Position numbers and translations under genes: made by a program. This document shows positions 55,417 through 64,000 of a DNA stretch of 64,000 nucleotides, piece after piece. The stretch is from Planctomycetaceae bacterium (GTDB lineage Bacteria; Planctomycetota; Planctomycetia; Pirellulales; Lacipirellulaceae): NCBI GenBank assembly GCA_002702655.1, contig PABB01000026.1:124001-188000 (forward strand), written 5' to 3'. Positions within the stretch are counted from its first letter, which is position 1, and each line of letters starts with the position of its first letter. Under the pieces are notes generated by a model. That model saw only the letters and a program-made list of their open reading frames with translations, had not been told where the DNA came from and made no database searches.

Positions 55417-56310
55417 ATGAATGGACGTCGCGCGTCGGTCGTGGTCTGCGCAGCAATGGGACTGCTGGCGTGGGGAGCGGCTCAGGGACGAGCCCAGGAC
55501 CCCAAGGATATTGTCTGGTTCGGCAACAGCTTCACGCTGGCCACCTGTTGCGGCTCTACCGACACGGTGCCCAACGTGTTCCGGGACATTGCCGTCGCAG
55601 CGGGACATCCCATGCCGCGCAACCGCAACGCCTCGGTCAACGGCCAGACGCTGCAGTGGCACCTGGACAACAACACGAACATCCTCACGCGCCTTCCAGC
55701 AGGGGAAGAGTGGGAGCATATCGTGTTGCAGGATTACTCGACCGGCCCGACGCACATCGGCGACCTGCCTCGGCATCTGTCCAGCACGCTCGCGCTGTAC
55801 CAGGAAGCCGCCGCGATCAGCCCCGACGTCGTGCCGGTGCTGTACGAGACCTGGGCGCGCGGCTACGGACACTCGTTCTACACGGGCGCGAGTCCCGACT
55901 TCCCCGGCGGTCCGACGCAAATGCAGCAGGAGTTGCGCGACGGCTACCAGATGGCGGCCGACAACATCGACGCGACCGCGGGAGCCGAGCTGACGCTGAT
56001 CGCCCCCGCGGGCGACGCGTGGGAACTGGCGGACTTTCCCGCCAATTTCTACGGCGACGGCAACTACCACGCGAGCAACCGCGGCACGCTGCTCAACGCG
56101 CTGGTGCTGTACGGGACGATCTACGGCGACAACACGACCAGCGACATTGATTTGAGCGGCGTGCTGACGAAGCTGAATCTGACGCCAGCCGACGGGCAGC
56201 AATTGACAGCTCTGGCCGATGCGGCGCTGGTGCCCGAGCCGGGCGCTGGCGTCCTAGCGGCGATTGGCGTGGCGATGTTCGTTTGGCGTGGTTTGGCAGG
56301 CATCCGATAG
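55417..56310 (+). CDS. SGNH/GDSL-like hydrolase with PEP-CTERM anchor
   Basis: 297 residues from the ATG at 55417 (frame open to 55372). Signal peptide VVVCAAMGLLAWGAAQGRAQ. The first hydrolase block is IVWFGNSFT, with the nucleophilic Ser of the G-N-S type. The Asp/His pair is in YGDGNYHASNRG, followed by a long helix ALVLYGTIYG. Between lie HIVLQDYSTGP and VPVLYETWARGYGHSF strands. It ends VPEPGAGVLAAIGVAMFVW, RGLAGIR. The substrate may be an acetylated or sulfated carbohydrate (family knowledge). It follows the preceding PEP-CTERM gene by 58 nt; the three genes form a probable surface-glycan cluster. Confidence 0.8.
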   Translation: MNGRRASVVVCAAMGLLAWGAAQGRAQDPKDIVWFGNSFTLATCCGSTDTVPNVFRDIAVAAGHPMPRNRNASVNGQTLQWHLDNNTNILTRLPAGEEWEHIVLQDYSTGPTHIGDLPRHLSSTLALYQEAAAISPDVVPVLYETWARGYGHSFYTGASPDFPGGPTQMQQELRDGYQMAADNIDATAGAELTLIAPAGDAWELADFPANFYGDGNYHASNRGTLLNALVLYGTIYGDNTTSDIDLSGVLTKLNLTPADGQQLTALADAALVPEPGAGVLAAIGVAMFVWRGLAGIR

Positions 56311-56358
56311 TCTCGTTGCACGACCTCGCAGGAGAGGGTGCGCTGCGATTGCGCGCAC

Positions 56359-59028
56359 TCACTCCGTAATCCGGAGCTTAGCCAGATAGACGCACGTGCC
56401 GGCTTCGTGGCTGGAGTAATAGCTCATCCACAGCAGTCCGTCGTGCCAGGCGAGCCCGGGATAGCTGGTATCGCCGCCGCTGGGGAGCCTGACGAGCGGT
56501 GCGAATGATTTCGTGTCGAGTTCCACAACGCCCAGTGTCGTGTGGGCGCCGTCCGCATCAAGCGTGCGGCCCGCCGCCAGCCACTGGCCGGCCGGGGTGG
56601 CGATCAGATTCGGCCCGCCCAGATATTGCCCCAGGTCGCTCCACTGCCAGGTGTCGTACGGCGGCGAGGCAATGCCCAGAAAAGCTGACCTGTCCGCGGG
56701 CGCCCCGTCGCGGCGCTGCAGACAAACGGCCGTCCCATCGGCGGCGAACCGGATGACGCCCTCGGTCGGTCGGCCCTGGGCGAGAAGCTCCGGAACGCGC
56801 TCGCTGAACGAGCGGCCGTCGCGCGTCGTCAGCAATGCCGTCGCTGCCGGCGGGGCGGGGGTCGAGTAGCTTACGCCGTACGCGACGCCCTCGTGCCACG
56901 TGACTCGCCACAGCCACCGCCCGGGGCTGATGACAATCTTCGGCGGCGAGAACTCGCGGCCATCATCGGAGAAGCAGGCAAACGTGCCCGTCGCCGGACG
57001 CGGCACGCCCAGTTGCCGGGCGCCCCCCAGGACCATCAACCGCCCGTCCGGCGTGATCGACAGCGCCGCGTCGCGGAGGTCAAAGTCAGCCAACTCCAAC
57101 AACGCGACCGAATTCCACGCCTGCCCGTCGTCGGAGGCGATGATCCGCAGCCGTCCTTGATCGCCGACGTGCCGCTGCCCCTCGCGGAACCCGCAGTACC
57201 AACGGTCCCGCCAGCGCAACAAATCGGTGAATGCGAAGTGCGGGGCGGCGTCCCAAATCCGCTCGACCGCAACAATCTCGGCCGCCATGGGCGGATGGGT
57301 GCGCTGGGCCATGACCGGAGCCGCGAGAAACATTGCCGCCGCAAACGCGCGACCCATCAGGGGGAGAGTTGACATAGCCAGGTCGTCAGGGAGTGAGGAA
57401 GAGTGAGGGAAGCGGCGCGCGCTTCGGTGGCCGGTCGCAACGATCGTTGGCAGGAACGCTGACCAAACGAGCCGCAGCCGCACAGCCAGCAATGGCGCCG
57501 CAACCAGCAGGCTCGCCAGCAGTCCCGACGGCTCGGGCACGGCGGCCGCGGCGCTGCTTTGCCCCGCCTGCTGCTGCCACGCGAGGAAGTCGCCCCCGCG
57601 GACGGCGCCGTCGCTGTTGGCATCGCCCTGCCAATGCTCGGCGCCGTCGAGCCCGAACCCGGCCTGCCACGCGGCCAAATCGGCGGCGTCGCCCTCGCCG
57701 TCTTCGTCAAAGTCCCCCGCCAGCGGCGCGGCCACCTGCACCCAGGCCTGGTACATCGCCAGGCCGAAATTGGCCCCCAGGTCGCTGTAGTACGAGGCCG
57801 GTCGGCTGATGGCAAATTGGTTCTCGAACGTGATGTCGATGTCGGCGTTCAGGTAGTTCTCGGCAAAGCCAATCGTCGTGTTCGAGCCGCCGCCGGAGGA
57901 CACTTCCAGCACGTTCGGTTGCAGAGCCCGCAGCGCCAGCCAGAACGGGTCGAGGTGATCGCCCTGATTGGTTTTCACATAGCCCCAGTCGTCGCGGCCG
58001 CCGGCGCCCTCGCCGTTGGGGCCGGCGATCTCGTAGTCGGGCACCGACGAGTGAAAGTCGATCGCCAGGTCGAGCGTGCTGGTTCCCGGCGGATTCACGT
58101 CGGCCAGCATCGCCTCGCCCAGCGTGCGTTGCTCGGGCCGGCTCTGCCACTCGGTCGGGTCCCAAAAACCGTTGCTGTCGGAGTTGGGCGAGTCGAGCAT
58201 CGCCCGGCTTAACCCCGCGTACCGGCCCGACGCGTTGAGCAGGGGATACACGAAGAACTCCGCCCGATCGCGCAGCGCCGCGGCGCGGGGGTCGTTGCTG
58301 ACCAGCCAATCCACCAGCCCCTCCATGGTCCGCACGCCCAGCGTCTCCCCCGCATGCTGGCCGGTGGTCAGCAGCGCCCGTCGCTTGGGCGCGCCATCGG
58401 TCGCCGGATTGGAAACGCGGTACGCGTACAGGTCGAGCGCCGGGATGCTGCGGCCCAGCTCGTCCGTGCCCGCGGGCGACTGGCCAATCACGCCGTTCAC
58501 GTCGCCGCTGGCGGTCGGCATCGCCCACGGCGTCCCCAGCACGCTCTGAGCGTGGGCGACCGACTGCCCGTAGGAGTAGGGCAGGGCGTAGGCCACGTAC
58601 ACGTCGTCTTGCGTGAACGCCCGGAAGTTGGAGAAGGTGAAGTCGCTCGCGCCCAGCGCGTTGCTGTCGAAGAACTGCCAGGTCTCGCCGTCGTACGAGT
58701 AGACCATCTCGTGATCGGTCAACTCGTGCGGGCCGGGCGTGCGGTCGCCGGCAAAGTCGCGGCTGATCGTAAACGTCGGCCGCTGGTCCTGGACGCCGCT
58801 GGCCTTGAAGTACAGCCACCGCCAGGCCCCGCCGCCGAGGAAGTGCCCGCTGCCGGCGTAGGTGTCGCGACCCACCAGGGAAATTGTGCTGCCGTTAACG
58901 GCGTAGCTCTTGAGCGACCCCTCGTCAAAATCGCCGGTAAGGGTGATTACGCCCCACGCCGAACCGGATCCGCCGCCGGCGATCAGCGCGAGCGTCAGGC
59001 CAAATAATATCCGTCGCAAACGCGGCAT
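56359..59028 (-). CDS. Fused M14 carboxypeptidase, dockerin, PEP-CTERM and sialidase-like protein
   Basis: 889 residues from the ATG at 59028 (frame open to 59058). First part: a signal peptide (RRILFGLTLALIAGG), then a jelly-roll stretch and M14 zinc carboxypeptidase motifs TGQHAGETLG, DFHSSVPDYE and, near DIDITFENQF, the catalytic Glu. Next come dockerin-like DFDEDGEGDAADLAAWQ and DANSDGAVRGGDFLAWQ, and VPEPSGLLASLLVAAPLLAV at residue 497. Without a stop codon, the frame continues through a simple-word stretch to a second signal peptide (Met552, ATG at 57375) and BNR-like repeats (IIASDDGQAWNS, CFSDDGREFSPP). The second part looks like a separate 338-residue sialidase gene whose upstream stop was lost. 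One base out of frame, a stop lies at 57386. It may also be two genes. Confidence 0.75.
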   Translation of the reverse strand: MPRLRRILFGLTLALIAGGGSGSAWGVITLTGDFDEGSLKSYAVNGSTISLVGRDTYAGSGHFLGGGAWRWLYFKASGVQDQRPTFTISRDFAGDRTPGPHELTDHEMVYSYDGETWQFFDSNALGASDFTFSNFRAFTQDDVYVAYALPYSYGQSVAHAQSVLGTPWAMPTASGDVNGVIGQSPAGTDELGRSIPALDLYAYRVSNPATDGAPKRRALLTTGQHAGETLGVRTMEGLVDWLVSNDPRAAALRDRAEFFVYPLLNASGRYAGLSRAMLDSPNSDSNGFWDPTEWQSRPEQRTLGEAMLADVNPPGTSTLDLAIDFHSSVPDYEIAGPNGEGAGGRDDWGYVKTNQGDHLDPFWLALRALQPNVLEVSSGGGSNTTIGFAENYLNADIDITFENQFAISRPASYYSDLGANFGLAMYQAWVQVAAPLAGDFDEDGEGDAADLAAWQAGFGLDGAEHWQGDANSDGAVRGGDFLAWQQQAGQSSAAAAVPEPSGLLASLLVAAPLLAVRLRLVWSAFLPTIVATGHRSARRFPHSSSLPDDLAMSTLPLMGRAFAAAMFLAAPVMAQRTHPPMAAEIVAVERIWDAAPHFAFTDLLRWRDRWYCGFREGQRHVGDQGRLRIIASDDGQAWNSVALLELADFDLRDAALSITPDGRLMVLGGARQLGVPRPATGTFACFSDDGREFSPPKIVISPGRWLWRVTWHEGVAYGVSYSTPAPPAATALLTTRDGRSFSERVPELLAQGRPTEGVIRFAADGTAVCLQRRDGAPADRSAFLGIASPPYDTWQWSDLGQYLGGPNLIATPAGQWLAAGRTLDADGAHTTLGVVELDTKSFAPLVRLPSGGDTSYPGLAWHDGLLWMSYYSSHEAGTCVYLAKLRITE

Positions 59029-59579
59029 CGAAAACTTTCTGGTATAGCAAGTGGGCATCGCGTCACCGCGTGCGGGGCGTGAAGTCGTTCAGTCTAACCG
59101 GGGCGACCCATGTCGCTCGCACGCATTGTGGCAGGCGGTTCTCCGTTTTGCGTTGGGGGCACGTGGCATGGGGACCTACGTTGCGTGACGGCGGCGAGGC
59201 GTAGCGCGCCGGCTAGATGCGAAGGAAAACGTTTTGCACTTTTGCATTTTGCACGAGAGTGGAAATCTCCGAGCAAAACGCCTGTCGACCACGACGCGGG
59301 CGCGCGTCGGAAGTCGTTCATCTCGAACCAGTTGCGCTGAGCGGCAGCGACGCCTCGCCAGCGACTTTTGCATGCAATACTCTAATCCTCAAGCACGAAG
59401 CCGTCGTGGTTGCGACAGCCGTACGCGGCTAGCCCTGCTATGCGGCACGCACGCCGTCGCGACTCCATTTTAATCGATGTTGTGGCCTTATTCCTAACGG
59501 CCGCCAGAGCCCGGCAGTCCCGCAGGGACAGCCCGATCACAGCCCAGGGCGAGTCTCGGCGCCCGGCCCGTAGCCCGCG
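59029..59579. other. Intergenic region upstream of the fusion gene
   Basis: 551 bases between same-strand neighbours (CotH-ankyrin gene upstream, fusion gene downstream of it would read leftward). An AT-richer patch with TTTTGCACTTTTGCATTTTG lies near 59232. No gene or repeat was recognised. Confidence 0.5.
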
Positions 59580-61838
59580 TCACTGCAATTCCAGCGTCGT
59601 CTTCCCGCCGTGCTCGCGGAGGAGTTTGGCGATCTGGGGGCGGGCGGATTTGAGTTGGTCGATATCGACGGGAACCTTGAGGAAGTTGGCGATCATGGTG
59701 GCAAAGTCTTGCAGGCCCTGGTTCCACTCCGCGTCGACGCCGTCGAGGGGCGTTTGGCCCATCGCGTTTCGACCGTTGATCTCCAGATCGTGCTGGACGA
59801 GCAGTTTGACCACTTCGATGCGACCGAAAAACGCGGCGCCGTGCAGGGCGTTGCTGCCGTCGCGGTTCTTGGCGTTCACGTCCGCGCCGCTGGAAAGTAG
59901 CAGTTCGACGGCTTCGGGTTGGCCGGCCAGCGACGCCCACGTCAATGCGGTCATGCCGTTCTTGTCCTGCGCGTTGACGTCGTTCTTGCCGGCGCGCAGG
60001 TGCTGTTTGATCGCTTCGAGGCTGCCCAGCTTGGCGGATTGCCAAAGATCATCGCCGGTCATTTCGGGTAGGTCGCTGCCGGACAGTGCGCCGTGATCGC
60101 GCAGTAGAGCGGCAACCTCAGGTCGGTTGGCTTTTACAAGCTCGGTCTCAATGTCGACTTGCAGGATCATGGAAATGAACTGAACGATGCCCTGGATCTG
60201 ATCGTTCCACTCGGCAGCGGCGCTGTCCAGCGGGGTGTCACCCTCGTTATTGCGGATGTTGATGTCAGCGTTCTCTTCGATGAGGAGTCGAACGACATCA
60301 ATGCGCCCCAGGAAAGCCGCGCCGTGCAACGACGATTGTCCGTCGTCGTTCTTGGCGTTCACGTCGGCGCCCTCGCTAATCAGGAACTTGACTGCCTGGA
60401 GTTCCCCGGCCACGGCGGCCATCGACAGCGCAGTTCCCCCCGCGCGTTGATGTCGCGCGTTGACGTCGACGCCCTCGGACAGCTTTTGCCGCATCGCTCC
60501 GATGTCGCCCACCTTGGCGGCGTTCCATAGCGAGTCGGAGTCGTCGGCGAACGCGGCGGGAATCACCATCGGCGGATCGGGAGCTTTCGTCCACTCGGGC
60601 ATGCCATCGGCGGTTTCGCCGACGAGGTCTGCGCGGCGCGATCTGATGAACTCGCGGACGCCCTCTAGCGCACGAGCGTGGCCCTGTTGCGCGTCAGCCA
60701 AGTGCGGCTGGAGCATGGACTCGACGCGGTCGACCTCGCGCAGCAGCGACGCCTCGTCCCAGTGGTCGCTTAGCAGGGCGTTCAGGCGATTCGCATAGCG
60801 CTCGCGGCCATCTTCGGTCAGGTAGAGTTTATGGGCGATCATGCCCTTGGTTTTCACCGACAGAGGCGCTGCGGGGTCGTAGGCGATCTTGCTGTGTTTT
60901 TCGAACAGAGCGTCCAATCCCCACGGCAGGAAATGAAACTTGTCAGTTGTCGGATTCAGATAGAAAAAGTAGTTATTGCCGTTGGCTGAGTATCCGTCCC
61001 AGGCGCCGAGCAATCCCTCGACGGCCCAAAACGTGTAGAACGAATCCAAGTCGACTAGTTCGCCGACGGCTTGCCAATCGATCTCCGCCGCGTTGTCGGG
61101 TCGCAGCAGCTTGGTGAGCTGGGCGATTCGCTCGCGGCCGACTTCGTCGTCGCCAAACTTGTGTTCAAATCCACCTTCCCAACCGTCGAAGAAATCGACC
61201 ACAGTCCCTTCGTACAGCGTGCCTGCGTCGCTGCCGAAGATTCGTTTCATCAGCGGCTTGCGCATCGATTCGACGTGGGAGTAGACGCCCAAGCGTTGGC
61301 CGTTGACCGTCACGCTCGCGAAGGCGCACCGCGGCGCCGGCGAGCCGGCGGCGTTGAACAGGGCGTAGCCCATGAACTGGCTCACCAGGGTGGGGTCTTG
61401 TTTGTTGTTGTTGAATGTCAGATTCGTGAGGCCTTCGATATTGCCCTTGTCGTCCACGTGGTTCAGTTTGATCTTCAGCGACGGACGACTCGCGCTTTGC
61501 GAGCCGATAAAGCCTTTCTTGCGAATGCCGACATGGGGGAACTCAACGCCGTCGATCGTGACGCTCGCTTCGACGTAGGTGTAGGGACTCTCAGTCGGAG
61601 CCTGCTTTCGTTCCTCGCGCAGCGCCTCGAAGAAATTCCGCGACTGATTGCGAATCATGTCCCAATCGTCCTTGTCGAGCGTGATCTGAACGTCCAGTAC
61701 TCGATCTGTCGGGAACAAATCGTCAAGCTTGAGTTGAACTGGGGCCGCTGCGGTTTCTGCAGCCACCGGTCGGCAGGATTCCGCGACAAACGCAACGGCA
61801 ACGATCGCCGCGACAGTCGACTCCAGGCATTGCTTCAT
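59580..61838 (-). CDS. CotH-like kinase fused to two ankyrin blocks
   Basis: 752 residues with a signal peptide (ATVAAIVAVAFVAESC-type start, cleavage near VAAETAAA). Residues about 40-430 are the CotH domain: YTYVEASVTIDGVEFPHVGI, RPSLKIKLNHV, LTFNNNKQDPTLV, GVYSHVESM, and the metal-binding end FHFLPWGLDALFE at 302-313. The usual motif is PWDxD; here the first Asp is Gly. Two homologous ankyrin blocks follow, 436-596 and 597-752, each with ALxxAAxxGxxxxVKxLL phrases, so they come from an internal tandem duplication. CotH domains are atypical protein kinases in spore coats; ankyrin repeats bind proteins. Secretion suggests the kinase acts outside the cytoplasm. Substrate unknown. Confidence 0.82.
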   Translation of the reverse strand: MKQCLESTVAAIVAVAFVAESCRPVAAETAAAPVQLKLDDLFPTDRVLDVQITLDKDDWDMIRNQSRNFFEALREERKQAPTESPYTYVEASVTIDGVEFPHVGIRKKGFIGSQSASRPSLKIKLNHVDDKGNIEGLTNLTFNNNKQDPTLVSQFMGYALFNAAGSPAPRCAFASVTVNGQRLGVYSHVESMRKPLMKRIFGSDAGTLYEGTVVDFFDGWEGGFEHKFGDDEVGRERIAQLTKLLRPDNAAEIDWQAVGELVDLDSFYTFWAVEGLLGAWDGYSANGNNYFFYLNPTTDKFHFLPWGLDALFEKHSKIAYDPAAPLSVKTKGMIAHKLYLTEDGRERYANRLNALLSDHWDEASLLREVDRVESMLQPHLADAQQGHARALEGVREFIRSRRADLVGETADGMPEWTKAPDPPMVIPAAFADDSDSLWNAAKVGDIGAMRQKLSEGVDVNARHQRAGGTALSMAAVAGELQAVKFLISEGADVNAKNDDGQSSLHGAAFLGRIDVVRLLIEENADINIRNNEGDTPLDSAAAEWNDQIQGIVQFISMILQVDIETELVKANRPEVAALLRDHGALSGSDLPEMTGDDLWQSAKLGSLEAIKQHLRAGKNDVNAQDKNGMTALTWASLAGQPEAVELLLSSGADVNAKNRDGSNALHGAAFFGRIEVVKLLVQHDLEINGRNAMGQTPLDGVDAEWNQGLQDFATMIANFLKVPVDIDQLKSARPQIAKLLREHGGKTTLELQ

Positions 61839-62196
61839 GATCCGGACCGAGTCCTATTCGTGGGTTGCGATCGACAAGGGCGAACGCGGGCCTTCCGTAA
61901 TGATGCTATTCGCTACGGACGGGGAAATCTTAGCGAGCGAGCAGCGTTTTTTTTTGGGCAGGTCCATGCTGTTGCCGTCAGCGGAATCGCCAAGGAGGTG
62001 AAATGCCTTGTCGGTACTCGTACGGCGGGCGGCACTGGCAAATGGGACCAATCTTAGGAGTACGGACGCCCGGCGCCACTTCGAACCCGTCTCGCCGTGT
62101 GAAACGGGCGCCCCGGGTCCACTGCTGAACAAGCCAGGCCGCAGAACGCACGCCCTCTCCGCACTCCCCATTCCGACTTCCCCACTCCCCATCGCA
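61839..62196. other. Intergenic region between the CotH gene and the ABC gene
   Basis: 358 bases. There is a run of ten T at about 61948-61957 and word-like CTCCCCATTCCGACTTCCCC near 62163-62184. The one open frame looks non-coding. Confidence 0.5.
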
Positions 62197-64000
62197 TCAG
62201 TCCAACTGCTTGCGGAACCGCGTCACGCTGAACGTGAGCACCGCGGCGCCGCAGGCGACCAGGCCGACGATCGACGGCAGCAGCTCGGCCGCTCCCGCCG
62301 CGCGGAGGATCACGCCGCGGAGGATCTCGATGAAGTACGTCGCGGGGATCGCAAACGTGATCGCGTAGATCGGCAGCGGCATCTGGCTGCGGGGGAAGAC
62401 AAACCCGGAGAGCAGCACCGAGGGGAGCATGATCACGAACGCGAACTGCACGGCCTCGACCTGCGTCTTCGCCAGCGTCGAGACCAACAGCCCCAGCCCC
62501 AGCGAGCAGACCATAAACAGCATCGACAGTCCCAGCAGCAGCGGCAGACTGCCCCGCACGGGCACGCCGAACAGGTAGATCATCACCGTCAGCACGATCA
62601 GCGTTTCGACAAACCCCACCGCGGCGTACGGCACAAGCTTGCCCAGCAGCAGGCCCTGCCGGCCGACCGGCGTGACGAACAACTGCTCCAGCGTGCCCAA
62701 CTCGCGCTCGCGGACGATCGCGAACGAGGTGAGAAACAGCGTCACTAGCTGCAGGATGATGCCCACCAGCCCGGGGACAAAGAAGTGGTCGCTCTCCAGG
62801 TCGGGGTTGAACAGCAGCCGCGCCCGCACGTCGATCGGCAGCTCCGCCTCGCCGGCCGGGCCGCGAGCCGCCGCGACCTGAATTGTTTCGGCCCGCTGCT
62901 GCGCCATGGCAATCGACAGGTTCAGCCCCAATAACTGGGCCGTGTTGAGCGCCGTGGTCGCGACCTGCGAATCGCTGCCGTCGATCAGCACCTGCACGTC
63001 CGCCTGCTCGCCGCGAAGCAAGCGGTCGGTGTAGTTGGGCGGGATCCGCAAACCGGCCTTCACGTCGCCGGCGATGATCGCCTTTTCCAGCGCCGCATCG
63101 TTGTGCGTCGCGAGCACCACGTCGAACCGCTTGGTGTTGGCGAACGCCGCGATCAGCTCACGGCTGTGCTGCCGGCCGTCCATGTCGAACACGGCCAGGG
63201 GGATGTGCTCGACCTGCGTGTCGATGGCGTAGCCGAAGATGATCGTCTGCATCACCGGCACGACCAGCATGAAGAAGATCGTCGCCGGCTGCCGGCGGAT
63301 GTGCACGAACTCTTTCACGAGCACGGCCCACAGGCCGTCGGTGGTGCGGCCGGGTTTGCGCCGGCGGGCGGATGTCTTGGGTGGCCCGGGTTGCCGGCCA
63401 CGGCTACCCGGGTCGCGCAGCGACGAGAGGCCATTGTCCGTCGTTGCTGAGTCATCTCCCGACGCCTCTTGCGGCTGCGCCGCCCCGGTAGCCTGGACGC
63501 CAACCGGCGCTACCCCTGGGGGCTCGCTGCGCTCGTCCCCAGCCACCCCTTCATGGCTCGCGCCGTTGTTCCGTTTCAGTTCCGCGTTGCGGGTGAGCGT
63601 GACGAACACGTCTTCCAACGTGGGCGAGGCCGGCTGCACGCTGGCGTCCGCCGCCGGCACGTCCAACTGTTCGATCAACTGCTCGGGCGACAGCGAGTCA
63701 TCGGCCATCACGTGGACTGTTTCGCCGAACAACGTGGCATCGCGGACGCCCGGGATCTCGCGCAGCGCGGCCAGTCGCTCGGCCGGCCGCGGCACGCGCA
63801 GCTCGTAGCGGGCCGTCCCCGCGGGCGACACGGCGGGCAGTTGCTTCAACTCGTCCGGCTTGCCCAACACCAGCAACTGCGACAGATAGATGTAGCCGAC
63901 GTCGGTGCACCGCTCGGCCTCGTCCATGTAATGCGTGGTGACAAACAGCGTCACCCCGCGGGCCGAGAGGTCGAACAGCAAATCCCACAACTGCCGCCGG
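62197..64000 (-). CDS. ABC-2 type transporter: ATPase fused to permease (N-terminus beyond window)
   Basis: At least 600 residues; the frame continues beyond the right edge. The visible N-terminal part is the end of an ABC ATPase, with H-loop TTHYMDEAERCTDVGYIY (the His switch). A linker of about 120 residues (ASHEGVAGDERSEPPGVAPV and so on) follows. The ABC-2 permease then begins KEFVHIRRQPATIFFMLVVP, with a long soluble segment (VFDMDGRQHSRELIAAFANT) and five helices ending in RFRKQLD. The first Met in the visible frame (63990) is internal. ATPase-permease hybrids of this type (RbbA/YhiH-like) export small molecules or proteins. The linker contains palindromic words such as CCCGGGT/ACCCGGG at 63385-63412, atypical of coding DNA. 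Confidence 0.85.
   Translation of the reverse strand, partial: RRQLWDLLFDLSARGVTLFVTTHYMDEAERCTDVGYIYLSQLLVLGKPDELKQLPAVSPAGTARYELRVPRPAERLAALREIPGVRDATLFGETVHVMADDSLSPEQLIEQLDVPAADASVQPASPTLEDVFVTLTRNAELKRNNGASHEGVAGDERSEPPGVAPVGVQATGAAQPQEASGDDSATTDNGLSSLRDPGSRGRQPGPPKTSARRRKPGRTTDGLWAVLVKEFVHIRRQPATIFFMLVVPVMQTIIFGYAIDTQVEHIPLAVFDMDGRQHSRELIAAFANTKRFDVVLATHNDAALEKAIIAGDVKAGLRIPPNYTDRLLRGEQADVQVLIDGSDSQVATTALNTAQLLGLNLSIAMAQQRAETIQVAAARGPAGEAELPIDVRARLLFNPDLESDHFFVPGLVGIILQLVTLFLTSFAIVRERELGTLEQLFVTPVGRQGLLLGKLVPYAAVGFVETLIVLTVMIYLFGVPVRGSLPLLLGLSMLFMVCSLGLGLLVSTLAKTQVEAVQFAFVIMLPSVLLSGFVFPRSQMPLPIYAITFAIPATYFIEILRGVILRAAGAAELLPSIVGLVACGAAVLTFSVTRFRKQLD

Noticed and set aside
62075-62115. 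TTCGAA in a GC-rich context like a tRNA T-loop
   Set aside because: No matching T-stem, acceptor or anticodon arm on either strand.
61854-62192. A 112-codon open frame between the CotH and ABC genes
   Set aside because: Starts in the word-like repeat near 62170 and has no recognisable domain; considered non-coding.

Overview
The window looks like a chromosome segment of a planctomycete, most likely of the Pirellulales. The DNA is GC-rich. Secreted proteins end in VPEP-type PEP-CTERM anchors, several preceded by dockerin-like calcium repeats (DFDxDGxVDxxDLxxW). A prepilin-like protein has the [13 protein letters not shown] leader and a YLDGHVDG ending. The organism call is inference from these protein families; no rRNA is present.

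Layout. 1-2660 (minus): retropepsin-like protease, RimK-like ATP-grasp ligase and a truncated succinylglutamate desuccinylase-like gene. 2771-3608: REP-associated tyrosine transposase (RAYT) between two pairs of inverted REP sequences. 3626-8583: secreted sialidase, convergent with a 1263-residue repeat-rich PEP-CTERM protein. 9231-14422: hisF, then pilT, a GspE-like gene whose ATPase motifs are lost, and two membrane-protein genes. 14783-20039: Cys-rich beta-barrel porin, strong terminator, sodium/solute symporter, prepilin-like gene and partner. 20072-22168 (minus): DUF4912 protein and larE. 22760-31863: complete F1Fo ATP synthase operon in the order atpZ-I-B-E-F-H-A-G-D-C, with a promoter overlapped by a palindrome and a large hairpin after atpE. 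31898-35833: avtA, and on the other strand amtB and glnB with a sigma-54-type promoter. 36330-41713: zincin, glutaredoxin-like, membrane protein, larA, Ser/Thr kinase. 41715-48045: large PEP-CTERM protein, class III sirtuin, frameshifted PEP-CTERM gene. 48092-54048: tRNA-Arg(UCU), citrate synthase, ABC exporter, GH13 enzyme. 54651-59028: three PEP-CTERM-bearing genes, the last an in-frame carboxypeptidase/sialidase fusion. 59580-64000: CotH-ankyrin protein and an ABC ATPase-permease hybrid cut by the window end.

How the genes fit together. Housekeeping energy metabolism (ATP synthase, citrate synthase), nitrogen sensing (AmtB, PII) and nickel-pincer chemistry (LarE, LarA) are interleaved with a glycan- and surface-oriented secretome: two sialidase-like domains, GH13, an SGNH hydrolase, M14 carboxypeptidase and PEP-CTERM proteins. 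The strongest leads are the PilT/degenerate-GspE pair, a PII protein lacking the uridylylated Tyr51, the RAYT with its REP pairs, the carboxypeptidase-PEP-CTERM-sialidase fusion, and the CotH-ankyrin protein. No CRISPR array, prophage, integrase or rRNA was seen.
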